Shown here: positions 1 through 10,105 of the stretch, one piece after another
Numbering within the stretch: the stretch's first letter is position 1
Layout of the letters: every line of letters begins with the position of its first letter
Assembly: GCF_017826695.1 (NCBI RefSeq)
Contig: NZ_JAFFZW010000005.1
Location: 62,001 to 126,000, forward strand
From: Pseudomonas alliivorans
Lineage (GTDB): Bacteria; Pseudomonadota; Gammaproteobacteria; Pseudomonadales; Pseudomonadaceae
Direction of reading: 5' to 3'
DNA length: 64,000 nucleotides
Notes under the pieces: model-generated
Told to the model about the DNA's origin: nothing
Databases searched by the model: none
What the model saw: only the letters and a program-made list of their open reading frames with translations
Translations under genes and position numbers: made by a program

Positions 1-1
1 C

Positions 2-70
2 AGCTACATCGTCATCAAATCCCCGGTCATGAAAGACGGCGTGCCGTTGCGCAAACTGCTGCGCCACTGA
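2..70 (+). CDS. 3' end of an unidentified protein (partial)
   Basis: The window opens inside a reading frame that ends in TGA at 68-70. The visible tail is 22 residues, ending in PLRKLLRH, which is too short to identify a family. A bidirectional hairpin terminator follows and separates it from the convergent serA gene. I assign no function. Confidence 0.6.
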   Translation, partial: SYIVIKSPVMKDGVPLRKLLRH

Positions 71-114
71 CATCCGGCGATCACGCGGAACGACCCGCAA
101 AAAGAACGACCCAT

Positions 115-145
115 AAAAAAGGAGACCCGAAGGTCTCCTTTTTCA
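115..145. terminator. Bidirectional rho-independent terminator between the partial gene and serA
   Basis: A perfect stem AAAAAGGAGACC / GGTCTCCTTTTT closes on a CGAA tetraloop. It has an A-run on the left and a T-run on the right, so it can terminate transcription from both of the convergent genes that flank it. Confidence 0.9.
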
Positions 146-159
146 ATGCGGCAGCGCGA

Positions 160-1389
160 TCAGAACAGAACGCGGCTGCGGATGGTGCCTTTGATGTGCT
201 GCAGCTTTTCTTGCGCCAGATCCGAGTATTCGGCGTCGACGTCGATCACCACGTAGCCCACTTTCTCGTTGGTCTGCAGGAACTGACCGGAGATGTTGAT
301 GCCGTTCTCGGCGAAGACCTTGTTGATCTCGCTGAGCACGCCCGGGATGTTTTCGTGGATGTGCAGCAGGCGGTGCTTGCCAGGGTGAGCGGGCAGGGCC
401 ACTTCCGGGAAGTTGACCGAAGACACCGAGGTGCCGTTGTCGCTGTACTTGACCAGCTTTTCTGCCACTTCCAGACCGATGTTGGCCTGCGCCTCGGCAG
501 TGGAGCCACCGATGTGCGGGGTCAGAATCACGTTGTCCAGGCCGCGCAGCGGGCTTTCGAAGATGTCGTCGTTCGAGCGAGGCTCGACCGGGAACACGTC
601 GATGGCCGCGCCGATCAGGTGCTTGTCCTTGATCGCGTCAGCCAGGGCGTCCAGCTCGACCACGGTGCCGCGCGCCGCGTTGATCAGGATCGCGCCTTTC
701 TTCATGGCACGGATTTCCTTCTCGCCGATCATCCATTGGGTGGACGGCAGTTCAGGCACGTGCAGGGAAACGATGTCGGCCAGACCCAGCAGTTCATTCA
801 GGCTGGTGACCTGGGTTGCGTTGCCCAATGGCAGCTTGGTCAGCGGATCGAAGAAGAACACCTGCATGCCCAGGCTCTCGGCCAGAACCGACAACTGCGT
901 ACCGATCGAGCCGTAGCCGATGATGCCCAACTTCTTGCCACGGATTTCGAACGAGTTGGCAGCGCTCTTGATCCAGCCGCCACGGTGGCAGGACGCATTC
1001 TTCTCGGGGATGCCGCGCAGCAACAGGATGGCCTCGGCCAGTACCAGTTCGGCAACCGAACGGGTGTTGGAGTACGGCGCGTTGAACACCGCGATACCGC
1101 GCTCACGGGCAGCGTCCAGGTCAACCTGGTTGGTGCCGATGCAGAAGCAACCGACCGCGACCAGTTTCTTGGCGCAATCGAACATTTCCTCGGTCAGTTG
1201 AGTGCGGGAGCGGATACCGATGAAATGAGCGTCGGCGATCTTTTCCTTCAGCTCGGCTTCCGGCAGAGACTTGGTGTGGTACTCGATGCTGGTGTAACCG
1301 GCTGCCTTGAGGACGTCGACGGCGGATTGATGGACGCCTTCGAGAAGAAGGAACTTGATCTTGCTCTTGTCGAGGGAAGTCTTGCTCAT
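160..1389 (-). CDS. serA: D-3-phosphoglycerate dehydrogenase
   Basis: This enzyme oxidises 3-phosphoglycerate to 3-phosphohydroxypyruvate, the first step of serine synthesis, in the cytoplasm. At 409 residues it has the usual length of the ACT-containing SerA type. The NAD-binding motif GIIGYGSIGTQ lies in the middle, followed by the D-2-hydroxyacid dehydrogenase signatures around INAARGTVV and TPHIGGST. The last ~75 residues form an ACT domain (LLHIHENIPGVLSEIN), the serine-sensing part in this family. The gene is divergent from a 2-hydroxyglutarate dehydrogenase gene. SerA can also reduce 2-oxoglutarate to D-2-hydroxyglutarate, so the neighbour probably recycles that product. The start at 1389 gives MSKTSLDKSKIKFLLLEG, as in other pseudomonads. 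Confidence 0.96.
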   Translation of the reverse strand: MSKTSLDKSKIKFLLLEGVHQSAVDVLKAAGYTSIEYHTKSLPEAELKEKIADAHFIGIRSRTQLTEEMFDCAKKLVAVGCFCIGTNQVDLDAARERGIAVFNAPYSNTRSVAELVLAEAILLLRGIPEKNASCHRGGWIKSAANSFEIRGKKLGIIGYGSIGTQLSVLAESLGMQVFFFDPLTKLPLGNATQVTSLNELLGLADIVSLHVPELPSTQWMIGEKEIRAMKKGAILINAARGTVVELDALADAIKDKHLIGAAIDVFPVEPRSNDDIFESPLRGLDNVILTPHIGGSTAEAQANIGLEVAEKLVKYSDNGTSVSSVNFPEVALPAHPGKHRLLHIHENIPGVLSEINKVFAENGINISGQFLQTNEKVGYVVIDVDAEYSDLAQEKLQHIKGTIRSRVLF

Positions 1390-1456
1390 CTGCGTAAACC
1401 TGTGTCCCGGAGAAAATTGGCAGGGGGTGGCCGAAACGGCGTCAGGCGCTGTTCAC

Positions 1457-1484
1457 GGGGGGCGTATGCTAGCATAAGCCCCCC
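1457..1484. promoter_or_regulatory. 28-bp palindrome in the serA / dehydrogenase divergent promoter region
   Basis: GGGGGGC at 1457-1463 pairs with GCCCCCC at 1478-1484 around a perfect inner palindrome TATGCTAGCATA (1465-1476). The inner part offers a -10-like TATGCT on both strands, so it may be the shared core of the two divergent promoters, a regulator site or a leader hairpin. No convincing -35 element was found at standard spacing for either direction. Confidence 0.45.
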
Positions 1485-1550
1485 GCGAAACCCCATTCTT
1501 GAACGTGAACCGTTCTCAGGATGCCCATGAATTGTTCGAGAGTTGAGTCC

Positions 1551-2945
1551 ATGACCCATCCCGCTTTGATTGATGAGCTCAAGACCCTGGTCGACCCCGG
1601 CAAAGTGCTGATTGACGAGGATTCCCTGCAGACTTACGGCAAGGACTGGACCAAGCAATTCACCCCGGCCCCGTTGGCCATCGTGTTTCCCAAGACCACC
1701 GAACAGGTGCAGGCCATCGTGCGCTGGGCCAACGAGCGTCTGGTTGCGCTGGTGCCTTCGGGCGGCAGAACCGGGCTCTCGGCAGCCGCGGTCGCGGCCA
1801 ACGGTGAGGTGGTGGTTTCGTTCGACTACATGAACCGGATTCTGGACCTCAATCTGACCGATCGCACGGCGGTCTGCCAGCCGGGCGTGATCACCCGGCA
1901 ATTGCAGTCGATGGCTGACGAAAACGGGCTGTACTACCCGGTCGACTTCGCCTCGTCGGGCTCCAGCCAGATTGGCGGCAACATCGGCACCAATGCGGGC
2001 GGGATCAAGGTCATTCGCTACGGCATGACCCGCAACTGGGTCGCCGGCCTCAAGGTCGTGACCGGCAAGGGCGATCTGCTTGAGCTGAACAAGGACCTGA
2101 TCAAGAACGCCACCGGTTACGACCTGCGTCAGTTGTTCATTGGCGCCGAGGGCACACTGGGCTTCGTGGTCGAAGCCACCATGCGTCTGGACCGTGCCCC
2201 GCGAAACCTGACCGCCATGGTGCTCGGCACCACCGACTTCAATTCGATCATGCCGGTGCTGCACGCCTTTCACGGCAAGCTCGACCTGACGGCCTTCGAA
2301 TTCTTTTCCGACAAGTCATTTGCCCGAGTCATGGCGCGGGGCGACGTGCCTTCGCCGTTCGATACGCCGTGCCCGTTCTATGTGCTGCTGGAATTCGAAG
2401 CGACCACCGAGGACCTGGCCAATCAGGCCTTGGCAACCTTCGAACACTGCGTCGAGGAGGGCTGGGTGCTGGATGGTGTGATGAGCCAGAGCGAGCAGCA
2501 GTTGCGCAATCTGTGGAAGCTGCGCGAGTACATCTCCGAAACCATCTCGCACTTCACGCCCTACAAGAACGACATCTCGGTCACTGTCTCGAAAGTGCCA
2601 CAGTTCCTGGCTGAAATTGACGCCATTGTCGGTGAACACTATCCGGACTTCGACGTGCTCTGGTACGGCCACATTGGCGACGGCAACCTGCACCTGAATA
2701 TCCTCAAGCCGGAAAGCCTCGACAAGGATGAGTTCTTCGTCAAATGCGCCCGCGTCAACAAATGGGTGTTCGAGACGGTCGAGAAATACAACGGCTCGAT
2801 TTCCGCCGAGCACGGCGTCGGTATGACCAAGCGTGACTACCTGACCTACAGTCGCTCGCCGGTGGAAATCGAGTACATGAAAGCCATGAAGGCGATCTTC
2901 GACCCCAACGGCATCATGAACCCCGGCAAGATATTCGCTGTTTGA
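1551..2945 (+). CDS. FAD-binding D-2-hydroxyglutarate dehydrogenase (GlcD/D2HGDH family)
   Basis: A 464-residue flavoprotein of the FAD_binding_4 / FAD-oxidase C family. The FAD-binding half includes PSGGRTGLSAAA and the SSGSSQIGGNIGTNAGG segment. The C-terminal half has HIGDGNLHLN and EHGVGMTKRDYL, both typical of the D-lactate / D-2-hydroxyglutarate dehydrogenase group. Its position divergent from serA matches the pseudomonad arrangement in which this enzyme reoxidises the D-2-hydroxyglutarate made by SerA. The frame is open 30 bases further upstream (ATG at 1521), but MTHPALIDELK at 1551 matches the usual family start and length. Glycolate or D-lactate oxidase is the main alternative. Confidence 0.88.
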   Translation: MTHPALIDELKTLVDPGKVLIDEDSLQTYGKDWTKQFTPAPLAIVFPKTTEQVQAIVRWANERLVALVPSGGRTGLSAAAVAANGEVVVSFDYMNRILDLNLTDRTAVCQPGVITRQLQSMADENGLYYPVDFASSGSSQIGGNIGTNAGGIKVIRYGMTRNWVAGLKVVTGKGDLLELNKDLIKNATGYDLRQLFIGAEGTLGFVVEATMRLDRAPRNLTAMVLGTTDFNSIMPVLHAFHGKLDLTAFEFFSDKSFARVMARGDVPSPFDTPCPFYVLLEFEATTEDLANQALATFEHCVEEGWVLDGVMSQSEQQLRNLWKLREYISETISHFTPYKNDISVTVSKVPQFLAEIDAIVGEHYPDFDVLWYGHIGDGNLHLNILKPESLDKDEFFVKCARVNKWVFETVEKYNGSISAEHGVGMTKRDYLTYSRSPVEIEYMKAMKAIFDPNGIMNPGKIFAV

Positions 2946-3018
2946 TTACGGTCGCAGCGCTACAAAAAACCCTATAAAAACCTTATAAAAGCCGCATCTA
3001 CCCGACTCAGGAGACGTC

Positions 3019-3684
3019 ATGAGCTACCAGCACAAATATGTCGATGGAACGAATATTCACTTCCCGCTGGGCAAGGTGGTGTGTATCGGTCGCAATTACG
3101 CTGAGCACGCCAAAGAGCTGGGCAACCCGGTTCCCACCGAACCGTTGATCTTCATGAAGCCGGGCAGCGCCGTGGTTGCGCTGGAAGGTGGCTTCACCAT
3201 TCCGGCCGACCGTGGCTCTGTGCACTACGAGGCCGAAATCGTGGTGCTGATCGGCAAGCCGCTGACCAAGAACCCATCCCGCGAAGAAGTACTGGATGCG
3301 ATCAGCGGTTTTGCACCAGGCCTGGACCTCACCTTGCGTGACGTGCAGTCGCGTCTGCGTGAGAAAGGCCTGCCGTGGGAACTGGCGAAGTGCTTCGACG
3401 GTGCTGCGGTCATCGCGCCCTTCGTGCCAGCCGAGACGTTCCCGGACCTGACCGACATCGGCATTCGTCTGACCCTCAACGGCAAGGTCGTTCAGGACGG
3501 CAACAGCAGCCTGATGCTCAACCCTATTGTGCCGATGATTCAGCACATGGCGGCCAACTTCTCCCTGCAGGCCGGCGATATCATCATGACCGGCACGCCA
3601 GCGGGCGTAGGGCCGTTCGAAGCCGGCGATCAGATCGTCCTCGAACTGGGTGGTCAGACGCCGTTCGAGAGCGTCGTTCGCTAA
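3019..3684 (+). CDS. Fumarylacetoacetate hydrolase (FAH) family protein
   Basis: A 221-residue single-domain FAH-fold protein. It has the metal-ligand pattern of the family, with HYEAEIVVLIG near residue 75 and the closing TGTPAGVGPFEAGD segment. Related enzymes are acylpyruvases or oxaloacetate decarboxylases such as YcgM/FAHD1; the exact substrate cannot be read from sequence. It lies 73 bases after the 2-hydroxyglutarate dehydrogenase gene on the same strand and is probably co-transcribed with it. An AGGAGA motif lies 5 bases before the ATG, and a strong terminator follows. Confidence 0.85.
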   Translation: MSYQHKYVDGTNIHFPLGKVVCIGRNYAEHAKELGNPVPTEPLIFMKPGSAVVALEGGFTIPADRGSVHYEAEIVVLIGKPLTKNPSREEVLDAISGFAPGLDLTLRDVQSRLREKGLPWELAKCFDGAAVIAPFVPAETFPDLTDIGIRLTLNGKVVQDGNSSLMLNPIVPMIQHMAANFSLQAGDIIMTGTPAGVGPFEAGDQIVLELGGQTPFESVVR

Positions 3685-3707
3685 GCGTTTCGAAAACCGC
3701 TCACCGC

Positions 3708-3745
3708 AAGCCATCCGGATCAACGTCCGGGTGGCTTTTGTTTGT
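3708..3745 (+). terminator. Rho-independent terminator after the FAH-family gene
   Basis: AAGCCATCCGGA and TCCGGGTGGCTT form a 12-bp stem around TCAACG, followed by a T-rich tail. Confidence 0.85.
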
Positions 3746-3863
3746 CCGCTGGGTAATAGTTCATTCCGATTTGCGTTTTTTTCACACCTGTTCTGGATAA
3801 TCCTGCCGGCCCTTCAAGGGCGATAAGCCCTATCGACGTTACCTCTGCTCGGGAACACCTTGA

Positions 3864-4796
3864 ATGCCTTCTTCTTCCCAGACACTGCCTGCTTCCAAGA
3901 AACGCTTTGCCTTCATTCGAAGTCTGCGCTGGTACGCGTGGCTGTTGCTGGCGATGATCATGGGGTATGGGCTGGTCTTCGCAATGCACTGGGATGATCG
4001 TGCGGTGCTCTGGCTTCAGGAAAGTTTCGAGAACAAGGCGGGCCGCAGCGCGAGCATCTGGTTGCCGGACTACCATGTAGATATCGATGCGAAAGCGTTG
4101 CCCGGCATGGAAAAGGACGAGGCGTCGGACCTGTCTTATAACCCGGTCACCAAGACCCTGTTTGCAGTCATGGGCAAGAATGCCTTTCTGGTCGAACTGA
4201 CGCTGACTGGCGATGTGCTGCGCAAGATCCCGCTGGTCGGCTGGAGCAATCCTGAAGGCGTGGCAGTCATGAATGACGGACTGATCGCCATCACCGACGA
4301 GCGTCAGCATCAGCTTACTATCGTCAACGTCACGGCAGAGACCACGACGCTTAACATCGAGGACTTCCCGAAATACGATCTGGGCAAATCCGACAACCAG
4401 AACAAGGGTTTCGAAGGCATTGCCTGGGATCCGCGTCGCCAACAGTTGATTCTGGGCGAAGAACGCCCCGCAGCGCTGTTTACCTGGGCTAGCGATGGCA
4501 GTGACGTACTCAAGGGCGAGAAACAGAAACTGCCAAGTCGTTCGCTGGACATGCGCAACCTGTCGTCGTTGAGCATCGACCCGCGCACCGGTCACATGCT
4601 GGCGCTGTCGGCGGACTCGCATCTGCTGCTGGAAGTGGACGAGCAGGGCGAACAGGTCAGTTTCATGACGTTGCTTGGCGGCATGAATGGCCTGAAAGAT
4701 ACGATTCCGCGTGCTGAAGGCGTTGCGCTGGATGAGGCAGGAACGTTGTACATGGTGAGCGAGCCGAACCTGTTCTATTCGTTTCGCAAGCACTGA
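3864..4796 (+). CDS. SdiA-regulated domain protein, copy 1
   Basis: A 310-residue protein with one N-terminal membrane anchor (about residues 25-45, WYAWLLLAMIMGYGLVFAM), then a ~260-residue domain of the SdiA-regulated (YjiK-like) family. That domain is a beta-propeller-like fold read here from repeated strands such as LSYNPVTKTLFAVMG, GVAVMNDGLIAITDERQ and GIAWDPRRQQLILGEE. The propeller would face the periplasm. It is followed 108 bases later by a paralogue of the same architecture. The biochemical role of the family is not known to me. Confidence 0.8.
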   Translation: MPSSSQTLPASKKRFAFIRSLRWYAWLLLAMIMGYGLVFAMHWDDRAVLWLQESFENKAGRSASIWLPDYHVDIDAKALPGMEKDEASDLSYNPVTKTLFAVMGKNAFLVELTLTGDVLRKIPLVGWSNPEGVAVMNDGLIAITDERQHQLTIVNVTAETTTLNIEDFPKYDLGKSDNQNKGFEGIAWDPRRQQLILGEERPAALFTWASDGSDVLKGEKQKLPSRSLDMRNLSSLSIDPRTGHMLALSADSHLLLEVDEQGEQVSFMTLLGGMNGLKDTIPRAEGVALDEAGTLYMVSEPNLFYSFRKH

Positions 4797-4904
4797 GCCA
4801 GGACGGCAACACATAACTGGTAAGAAAGTAGCACTACGCCATTAAGCTTGTTTTCAGAATGGCGTGCTATCAATGCCGCCCGCTCAACCTTTCGAGTCAC
4901 CTCA

Positions 4905-5813
4905 ATGCGTCGCTCTACCCGCTCTTTGCTCCTGCTGATTATCTTCGTGCCGTTGATCGCCCTGCTGTTTTCCATCGCCAACCAGCGGTACCGGTTTGTG
5001 GAGCGTGCCCAATTCGACTGGCAGATGTTCTGGCAATCCGATTCACAGGAAGCCATTGGCCTTGATCAATACCGGGCCGTGATTGAAGGGCAGGTCATCG
5101 ACGGGCTGACGGATGATGTCTCTGGCCTGAGCTACGATCCTGATCGCAAAAGCCTGTTCACGGTCACCAACCAGAACGCCGAAATGGTCGAGCTCGGCCT
5201 CGATGGGCGCATCCTGCGCCGTATCAAATTGATCGGCTTCGGTGATGCAGAAGCCGTCGAGTACATCAGTCCGGGCGTTTATGTAATCAGCGACGAGCGC
5301 CAGCAGCGCTTGATCAAGGTGCACATTGATGACAGCACCCAGTCGGTGGATGCGGCCAATGCCGAACAACTGACGCTGGGGCTCAATGCGGGTGGCAACA
5401 AGGGTTATGAAGGTCTGGCCTATGACCGGCACGGCGAGCGCCTGTTCGTCGCCCGCGAGCGTGATCCGGTGCAGATCATCGAAGTGCGCGGCTTCCCCAA
5501 GACGAATGCAGACGGGCCAGGCAATCTTCAGGTGATTTCCGACAGCAAGCGCGATGCGGGTCTGTTCGTGCGCGATCTATCCAGCTTGCAGTTCGATCAG
5601 AACAGCGGCCACTTGCTGGCACTGTCCGATGAGTCCAGGCAGATCGTCGAGCTGGGTATCGATGGCCGTCCGATCGGCAGCAGCTCGCTGAAGAAAGGAC
5701 AGATGGGGTTGAGCAAGACCGTGCCCCAGGCCGAAGGCGTTGCCATGGACGACGATGAAGTGCTGTATCTGGTGAGCGAGCCGAATCTGTTCTACGTGTT
5801 TCGCAAGCCCTGA
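4905..5813 (+). CDS. SdiA-regulated domain protein, copy 2
   Basis: A 302-residue paralogue of the preceding gene with the same layout: an N-terminal membrane anchor (SLLLLIIFVPLIALLFSIA) and a periplasmic SdiA-regulated domain. Both copies end almost identically, with YLVSEPNLFYVFRK here and YMVSEPNLFYSFRK in copy 1. The frame is open upstream to 4848, but the ATG at 4905 starts MRRSTRSLLLL directly before the anchor and is preferred. The pair looks like an old tandem duplication, since the two proteins are clearly diverged. No catalytic residues can be named. Confidence 0.8.
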   Translation: MRRSTRSLLLLIIFVPLIALLFSIANQRYRFVERAQFDWQMFWQSDSQEAIGLDQYRAVIEGQVIDGLTDDVSGLSYDPDRKSLFTVTNQNAEMVELGLDGRILRRIKLIGFGDAEAVEYISPGVYVISDERQQRLIKVHIDDSTQSVDAANAEQLTLGLNAGGNKGYEGLAYDRHGERLFVARERDPVQIIEVRGFPKTNADGPGNLQVISDSKRDAGLFVRDLSSLQFDQNSGHLLALSDESRQIVELGIDGRPIGSSSLKKGQMGLSKTVPQAEGVAMDDDEVLYLVSEPNLFYVFRKP

Positions 5814-5842
5814 CGGTTTCAAGCAGTGGCTCGCTGAAAAAA

Positions 5843-5868
5843 AGCCCACGCAAGGTGGGCTCTTCTTG
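5843..5868. terminator. Terminator between convergent sdiA-type gene and rpiA
   Basis: AGCCCAC / GTGGGCT stem with a five-base loop, A-run on the left and TCTTCTT on the right. It can serve both convergent genes. Confidence 0.75.
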
Positions 5869-5880
5869 AAGCCGTGACGC

Positions 5881-6552
5881 TTAGCGGGTCAGGGTTTTCA
5901 CGCCTTCAGCCGTGCCCAGCAGCAGCAGATCCGCCGGACGTGCAGCGAACAGGCCATTGGTAACCACGCCGACGATGGCGTTGATCTGTGCTTCCAGCTC
6001 CACCGGGTTAGTGATGCTCATGTTGTGCACATCGAGAATGATGTTGCCGTTATCGGTCAGCACGCCTTCACGGTAGACAGGGTCGCCGCCCAGCTTGACC
6101 AGTTGGCGCGCTACATGGCTGCGTGCCATTGGAATCACTTCAACCGGCAGCGGGAAAGCGCCCAGCACGGGCACCAGCTTGCTGCCGTCAGCGATGCAGA
6201 TGAAGGTTTTGGCGACCGCCGCCACGATCTTCTCGCGGGTTAGGGCTGCGCCGCCGCCCTTGATCAGGTTCAGATGCTCGTCGCTTTCGTCAGCGCCGTC
6301 GATGTAGAACTCCAGATCACTGACCGTGTTGAGTTCATACACCGGAATGCCGTGGCCCTTGAGGCGCGCAGCGGTGGCTTCGGAACTGGCGACGGCGCCG
6401 TCGAACGCAGCCTTGTGCCTGGCCAGCGCGTCGATGAAACAGTTGGCCGTGGAGCCGGTGCCGACGCCCACAATGCTCTTGTCGTCGAGCTTTGGAAGGA
6501 TGAAATCGACAGCTGCCTGGGCGACTGCCTGTTTGAGTTGATCCTGGGTCAT
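5881..6552 (-). CDS. rpiA: Ribose-5-phosphate isomerase A
   Basis: RpiA interconverts ribose 5-phosphate and ribulose 5-phosphate in the pentose phosphate pathway. The 223-residue product has the usual length. It shows the family motifs [13 protein letters not shown] near the N-terminus, [25 protein letters not shown] in the middle (catalytic Asp, Glu and Lys region) and the DNGNIILD segment. The frame continues upstream of 6552, but [11 protein letters not shown] is the conserved start. It is divergent from ilvA. Confidence 0.95.
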   Translation of the reverse strand: MTQDQLKQAVAQAAVDFILPKLDDKSIVGVGTGSTANCFIDALARHKAAFDGAVASSEATAARLKGHGIPVYELNTVSDLEFYIDGADESDEHLNLIKGGGAALTREKIVAAVAKTFICIADGSKLVPVLGAFPLPVEVIPMARSHVARQLVKLGGDPVYREGVLTDNGNIILDVHNMSITNPVELEAQINAIVGVVTNGLFAARPADLLLLGTAEGVKTLTR

Positions 6553-6591
6553 GCGGGCTCCACGGTGCCAGAGGTGTGCAAAAGGGCCCGC

Positions 6592-6597
6592 ATTATA
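6592..6597 (-). promoter_or_regulatory. Probable -10 box of rpiA
   Basis: On the minus strand the sequence reads CGCTATAATGCG, with a perfect TATAAT 40 bases before the rpiA start. No good -35 hexamer is visible at 16-18 bases, so the assignment rests on the -10 box alone. Confidence 0.4.
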
Positions 6598-6697
6598 GCG
6601 GCGACTGCGGCGCAAAGCCCTGTCATTCGTATGGTCGTGCATCGGAGTGCGGGGTAGACTTGCCGGTCTTGCCCTTTTCATCAGTGATGTCGCCCCG

Positions 6698-8212
<1,515 letters not shown>

Positions 8213-8254
8213 GGCCCCAAGGCTGCGGACGCCGGGAGGCAGAGCATACTGAGC

Positions 8255-8286
8255 GGCCTTTCCACGCGGAGCATGGGAACGATCAG
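8255..8286. repeat. Short interspersed palindromic repeat, copy 1
   Basis: The core TCCACGCGGAGCATGGGA followed by ACGATCAG occurs after ilvA. Related copies lie at 15297-15328, 38891-38913, 40939-40965 and 50603-50629, always outside genes. The two halves can pair into a hairpin. Confidence 0.6.
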
Positions 8287-8367
8287 TGTGAGGACCATGA
8301 CTGAGCCCGTTAACGCAGGTCTGACTGCTAGACTCAACCCGTCACGATTCAAGAGGAAGACCCTGCA

Positions 8368-8796
8368 ATGGAACCCGTCACCGCCCTGAAAACCCTGCAC
8401 ATCGCTGCCATCACGCTGTTGCTGCTCAGCGCTCTGGTGCTGGCCAGTGGTGTCATCAAGGTGCGCCTCGAGGGCGATGCGACCATCCAGACCCGTCTGC
8501 TCAAGCGCCCATTGCTGTTCTTCTGGCTACTGATGGCGGTCTGTCTGGCTATTCTGCCGTTCAGCGGCTGGTGGCTGGTGCATTCGTTGGGGCTGTCGCT
8601 GGGGCAGACCTGGGTGTTGGGCAGCAGCGTGCTGTACACGTTGGGTCTGTTCAGCTGGGTGTGGCTGGTGGCGAGGCTTGACCGATTGCGTCTGGGCGCC
8701 AGGACCGACAGGCGTGGCTTCACATTGGCGCTGGCGATGATCAGTGTGGTGAGTTTCGTCGTGATCGCCGGTTTGATGGGCTTCAAACCGGCGTAA
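8368..8796 (+). CDS. DUF2269-like integral membrane protein
   Basis: A 142-residue membrane protein with four hydrophobic segments, at about residues 7-28, 50-66, 80-100 and 120-138. Length and layout fit the DUF2269 family of predicted inner-membrane proteins, for which I know no function. An AGAGGAAGA ribosome-binding region precedes the ATG. It converges on the HAD phosphatase gene with only nine bases between the stops. Confidence 0.65.
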   Translation: MEPVTALKTLHIAAITLLLLSALVLASGVIKVRLEGDATIQTRLLKRPLLFFWLLMAVCLAILPFSGWWLVHSLGLSLGQTWVLGSSVLYTLGLFSWVWLVARLDRLRLGARTDRRGFTLALAMISVVSFVVIAGLMGFKPA

Positions 8797-8805
8797 GCGC
8801 TGAGG

Positions 8806-9462
8806 TCAATTGCGCAGCGTAATGACCGGCCAGCCGCGCTGCTCGGCTTCAGCGCGCAGTTTCGGATCGGGATCGACCGCGACCGGATTGGCCACTTGCT
8901 CCAGCAGCGGCAGGTCGTTCATCGAGTCGCTGTAGAAATAGCTGTCCTCAAGGCTGAACGCATTCTCCTCCAGCCACAGATTCAGCCGTGTGACCTTGCC
9001 TTCACGGAAGCACGGAATGCCTGTGGTGCGGCCGGTATAACGGCCATCGACCATTTCGCATTCGGTGGCCAGCAGCGTCTCGATCCCCAGCTGTTCCACG
9101 ATGGGCGCCGTCACGAAACGGTTGGTTGCGGTAATCACCACCAGCTTGTCGCCCGCTGCACGGTGTTTGGCGATCAATTCAATCGCCTTGGGCAGCATGA
9201 TCGGTTCGATGCAGTCGCGCATGAACTCACGATGCCATTGCGCCAACTGATCCATCTCGGTCGCGCCCAGAATTTCCAGCGTGAAGTTCAGGTACTCGGT
9301 CATGTTTAACGTGCCGGCCAGGTAATCCTGATAGAACTCATCGTTACGCGTTTTGTAGGACGCGGTATCGAGGATGCCGCGACGGCACAGATAATCACCC
9401 CAGGCGTGATCGCTGTCGCCGCCCAGAAGCGTGTTGTCGAGGTCGAATAGTGCCAGGCGCAT
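8806..9462 (-). CDS. HAD-superfamily subfamily IB phosphatase (SerB-like; candidate histidinol-phosphatase)
   Basis: A 218-residue HAD hydrolase. The nucleophile motif is [13 protein letters not shown] at the N-terminus, motif II lies in VVITATN near residue 110, and the C-terminal acidic motif is [13 protein letters not shown]. The helical cap of the subfamily IB (PSPase-like) type is present. Pseudomonad orthologues next to rppH-ptsP are often annotated as histidinol-phosphatase; that substrate is known from relatives, not visible here. The conserved start [11 protein letters not shown] lies at 9462, inside a longer open frame. Confidence 0.85.
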   Translation of the reverse strand: MRLALFDLDNTLLGGDSDHAWGDYLCRRGILDTASYKTRNDEFYQDYLAGTLNMTEYLNFTLEILGATEMDQLAQWHREFMRDCIEPIMLPKAIELIAKHRAAGDKLVVITATNRFVTAPIVEQLGIETLLATECEMVDGRYTGRTTGIPCFREGKVTRLNLWLEENAFSLEDSYFYSDSMNDLPLLEQVANPVAVDPDPKLRAEAEQRGWPVITLRN

Positions 9463-9604
9463 GCGGTTACTCGCTGAATTAGCTGAAAAAAGAGCACCAG
9501 AATACGAGGTTTTCACAAGTCTTCACATAAGGTGACGAGCCTCGTTGCTGGTTTGATCGCCTTTGTGGAACAATGCGGCGACATGCGTTTGCGAGGTTGT
9601 TGCC

Positions 9605-10084
9605 GTGATCGACCCCGATGGTTTCCGTCCTAATGTCGGGATTATTCTGACAAACGATGCTGGTCAGGTCCTATGGGCTCGGCGTATCAACCAGGATGCC
9701 TGGCAGTTTCCGCAAGGGGGAATCAACCCACAGGAGACGCCGGAAGACGCGCTTTATCGTGAGTTGAATGAAGAAGTCGGACTCGAACGACATGATGTGC
9801 AAATACTTGCCTGCACCCGGGGCTGGTTGCGCTATCGTCTGCCGCAACGACTGGTCCGGACACATAGCCAACCGCTGTGTATCGGCCAAAAGCAGAAATG
9901 GTTTCTCCTGCGCCTGATCTCCAACGAGCAGCGGGTGCGGATGGATTTGACCGGGAAACCGGAGTTCGATGGCTGGCGCTGGGTCAGTTATTGGTATCCG
10001 CTTGGCCAGGTGGTGACATTCAAGCGCGAGGTGTATCGACGCGCACTCAAAGAGCTTGCCCCGCGCCTCTTATCGCGCGACTGA
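9605..10084 (+). CDS. rppH: RNA pyrophosphohydrolase
   Basis: RppH removes pyrophosphate from the 5' end of triphosphorylated mRNA and so triggers decay. The 159-residue Nudix protein has the complete Nudix box, G-x5-E-x7-RELNEEVGL, at about residues 38-60. The start is a GTG at 9605 ([12 protein letters not shown]), the conserved N-terminus; the upstream frame to 9563 is not conserved. It precedes ptsP by 21 bases, and the two are probably co-transcribed, as in other pseudomonads. Confidence 0.93.
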   Translation: MIDPDGFRPNVGIILTNDAGQVLWARRINQDAWQFPQGGINPQETPEDALYRELNEEVGLERHDVQILACTRGWLRYRLPQRLVRTHSQPLCIGQKQKWFLLRLISNEQRVRMDLTGKPEFDGWRWVSYWYPLGQVVTFKREVYRRALKELAPRLLSRD

Positions 10085-10105
10085 CACGGAGTTCGACCCC
10101 GAGCC

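Noticed and set aside
196..1530. Long plus-strand frame opposite serA (and similar long frames opposite ptsP, ilvA, desA and triC)
   Set aside because: These are antisense shadows caused by high GC and biased third positions; they lack ribosome sites and recognisable domains.
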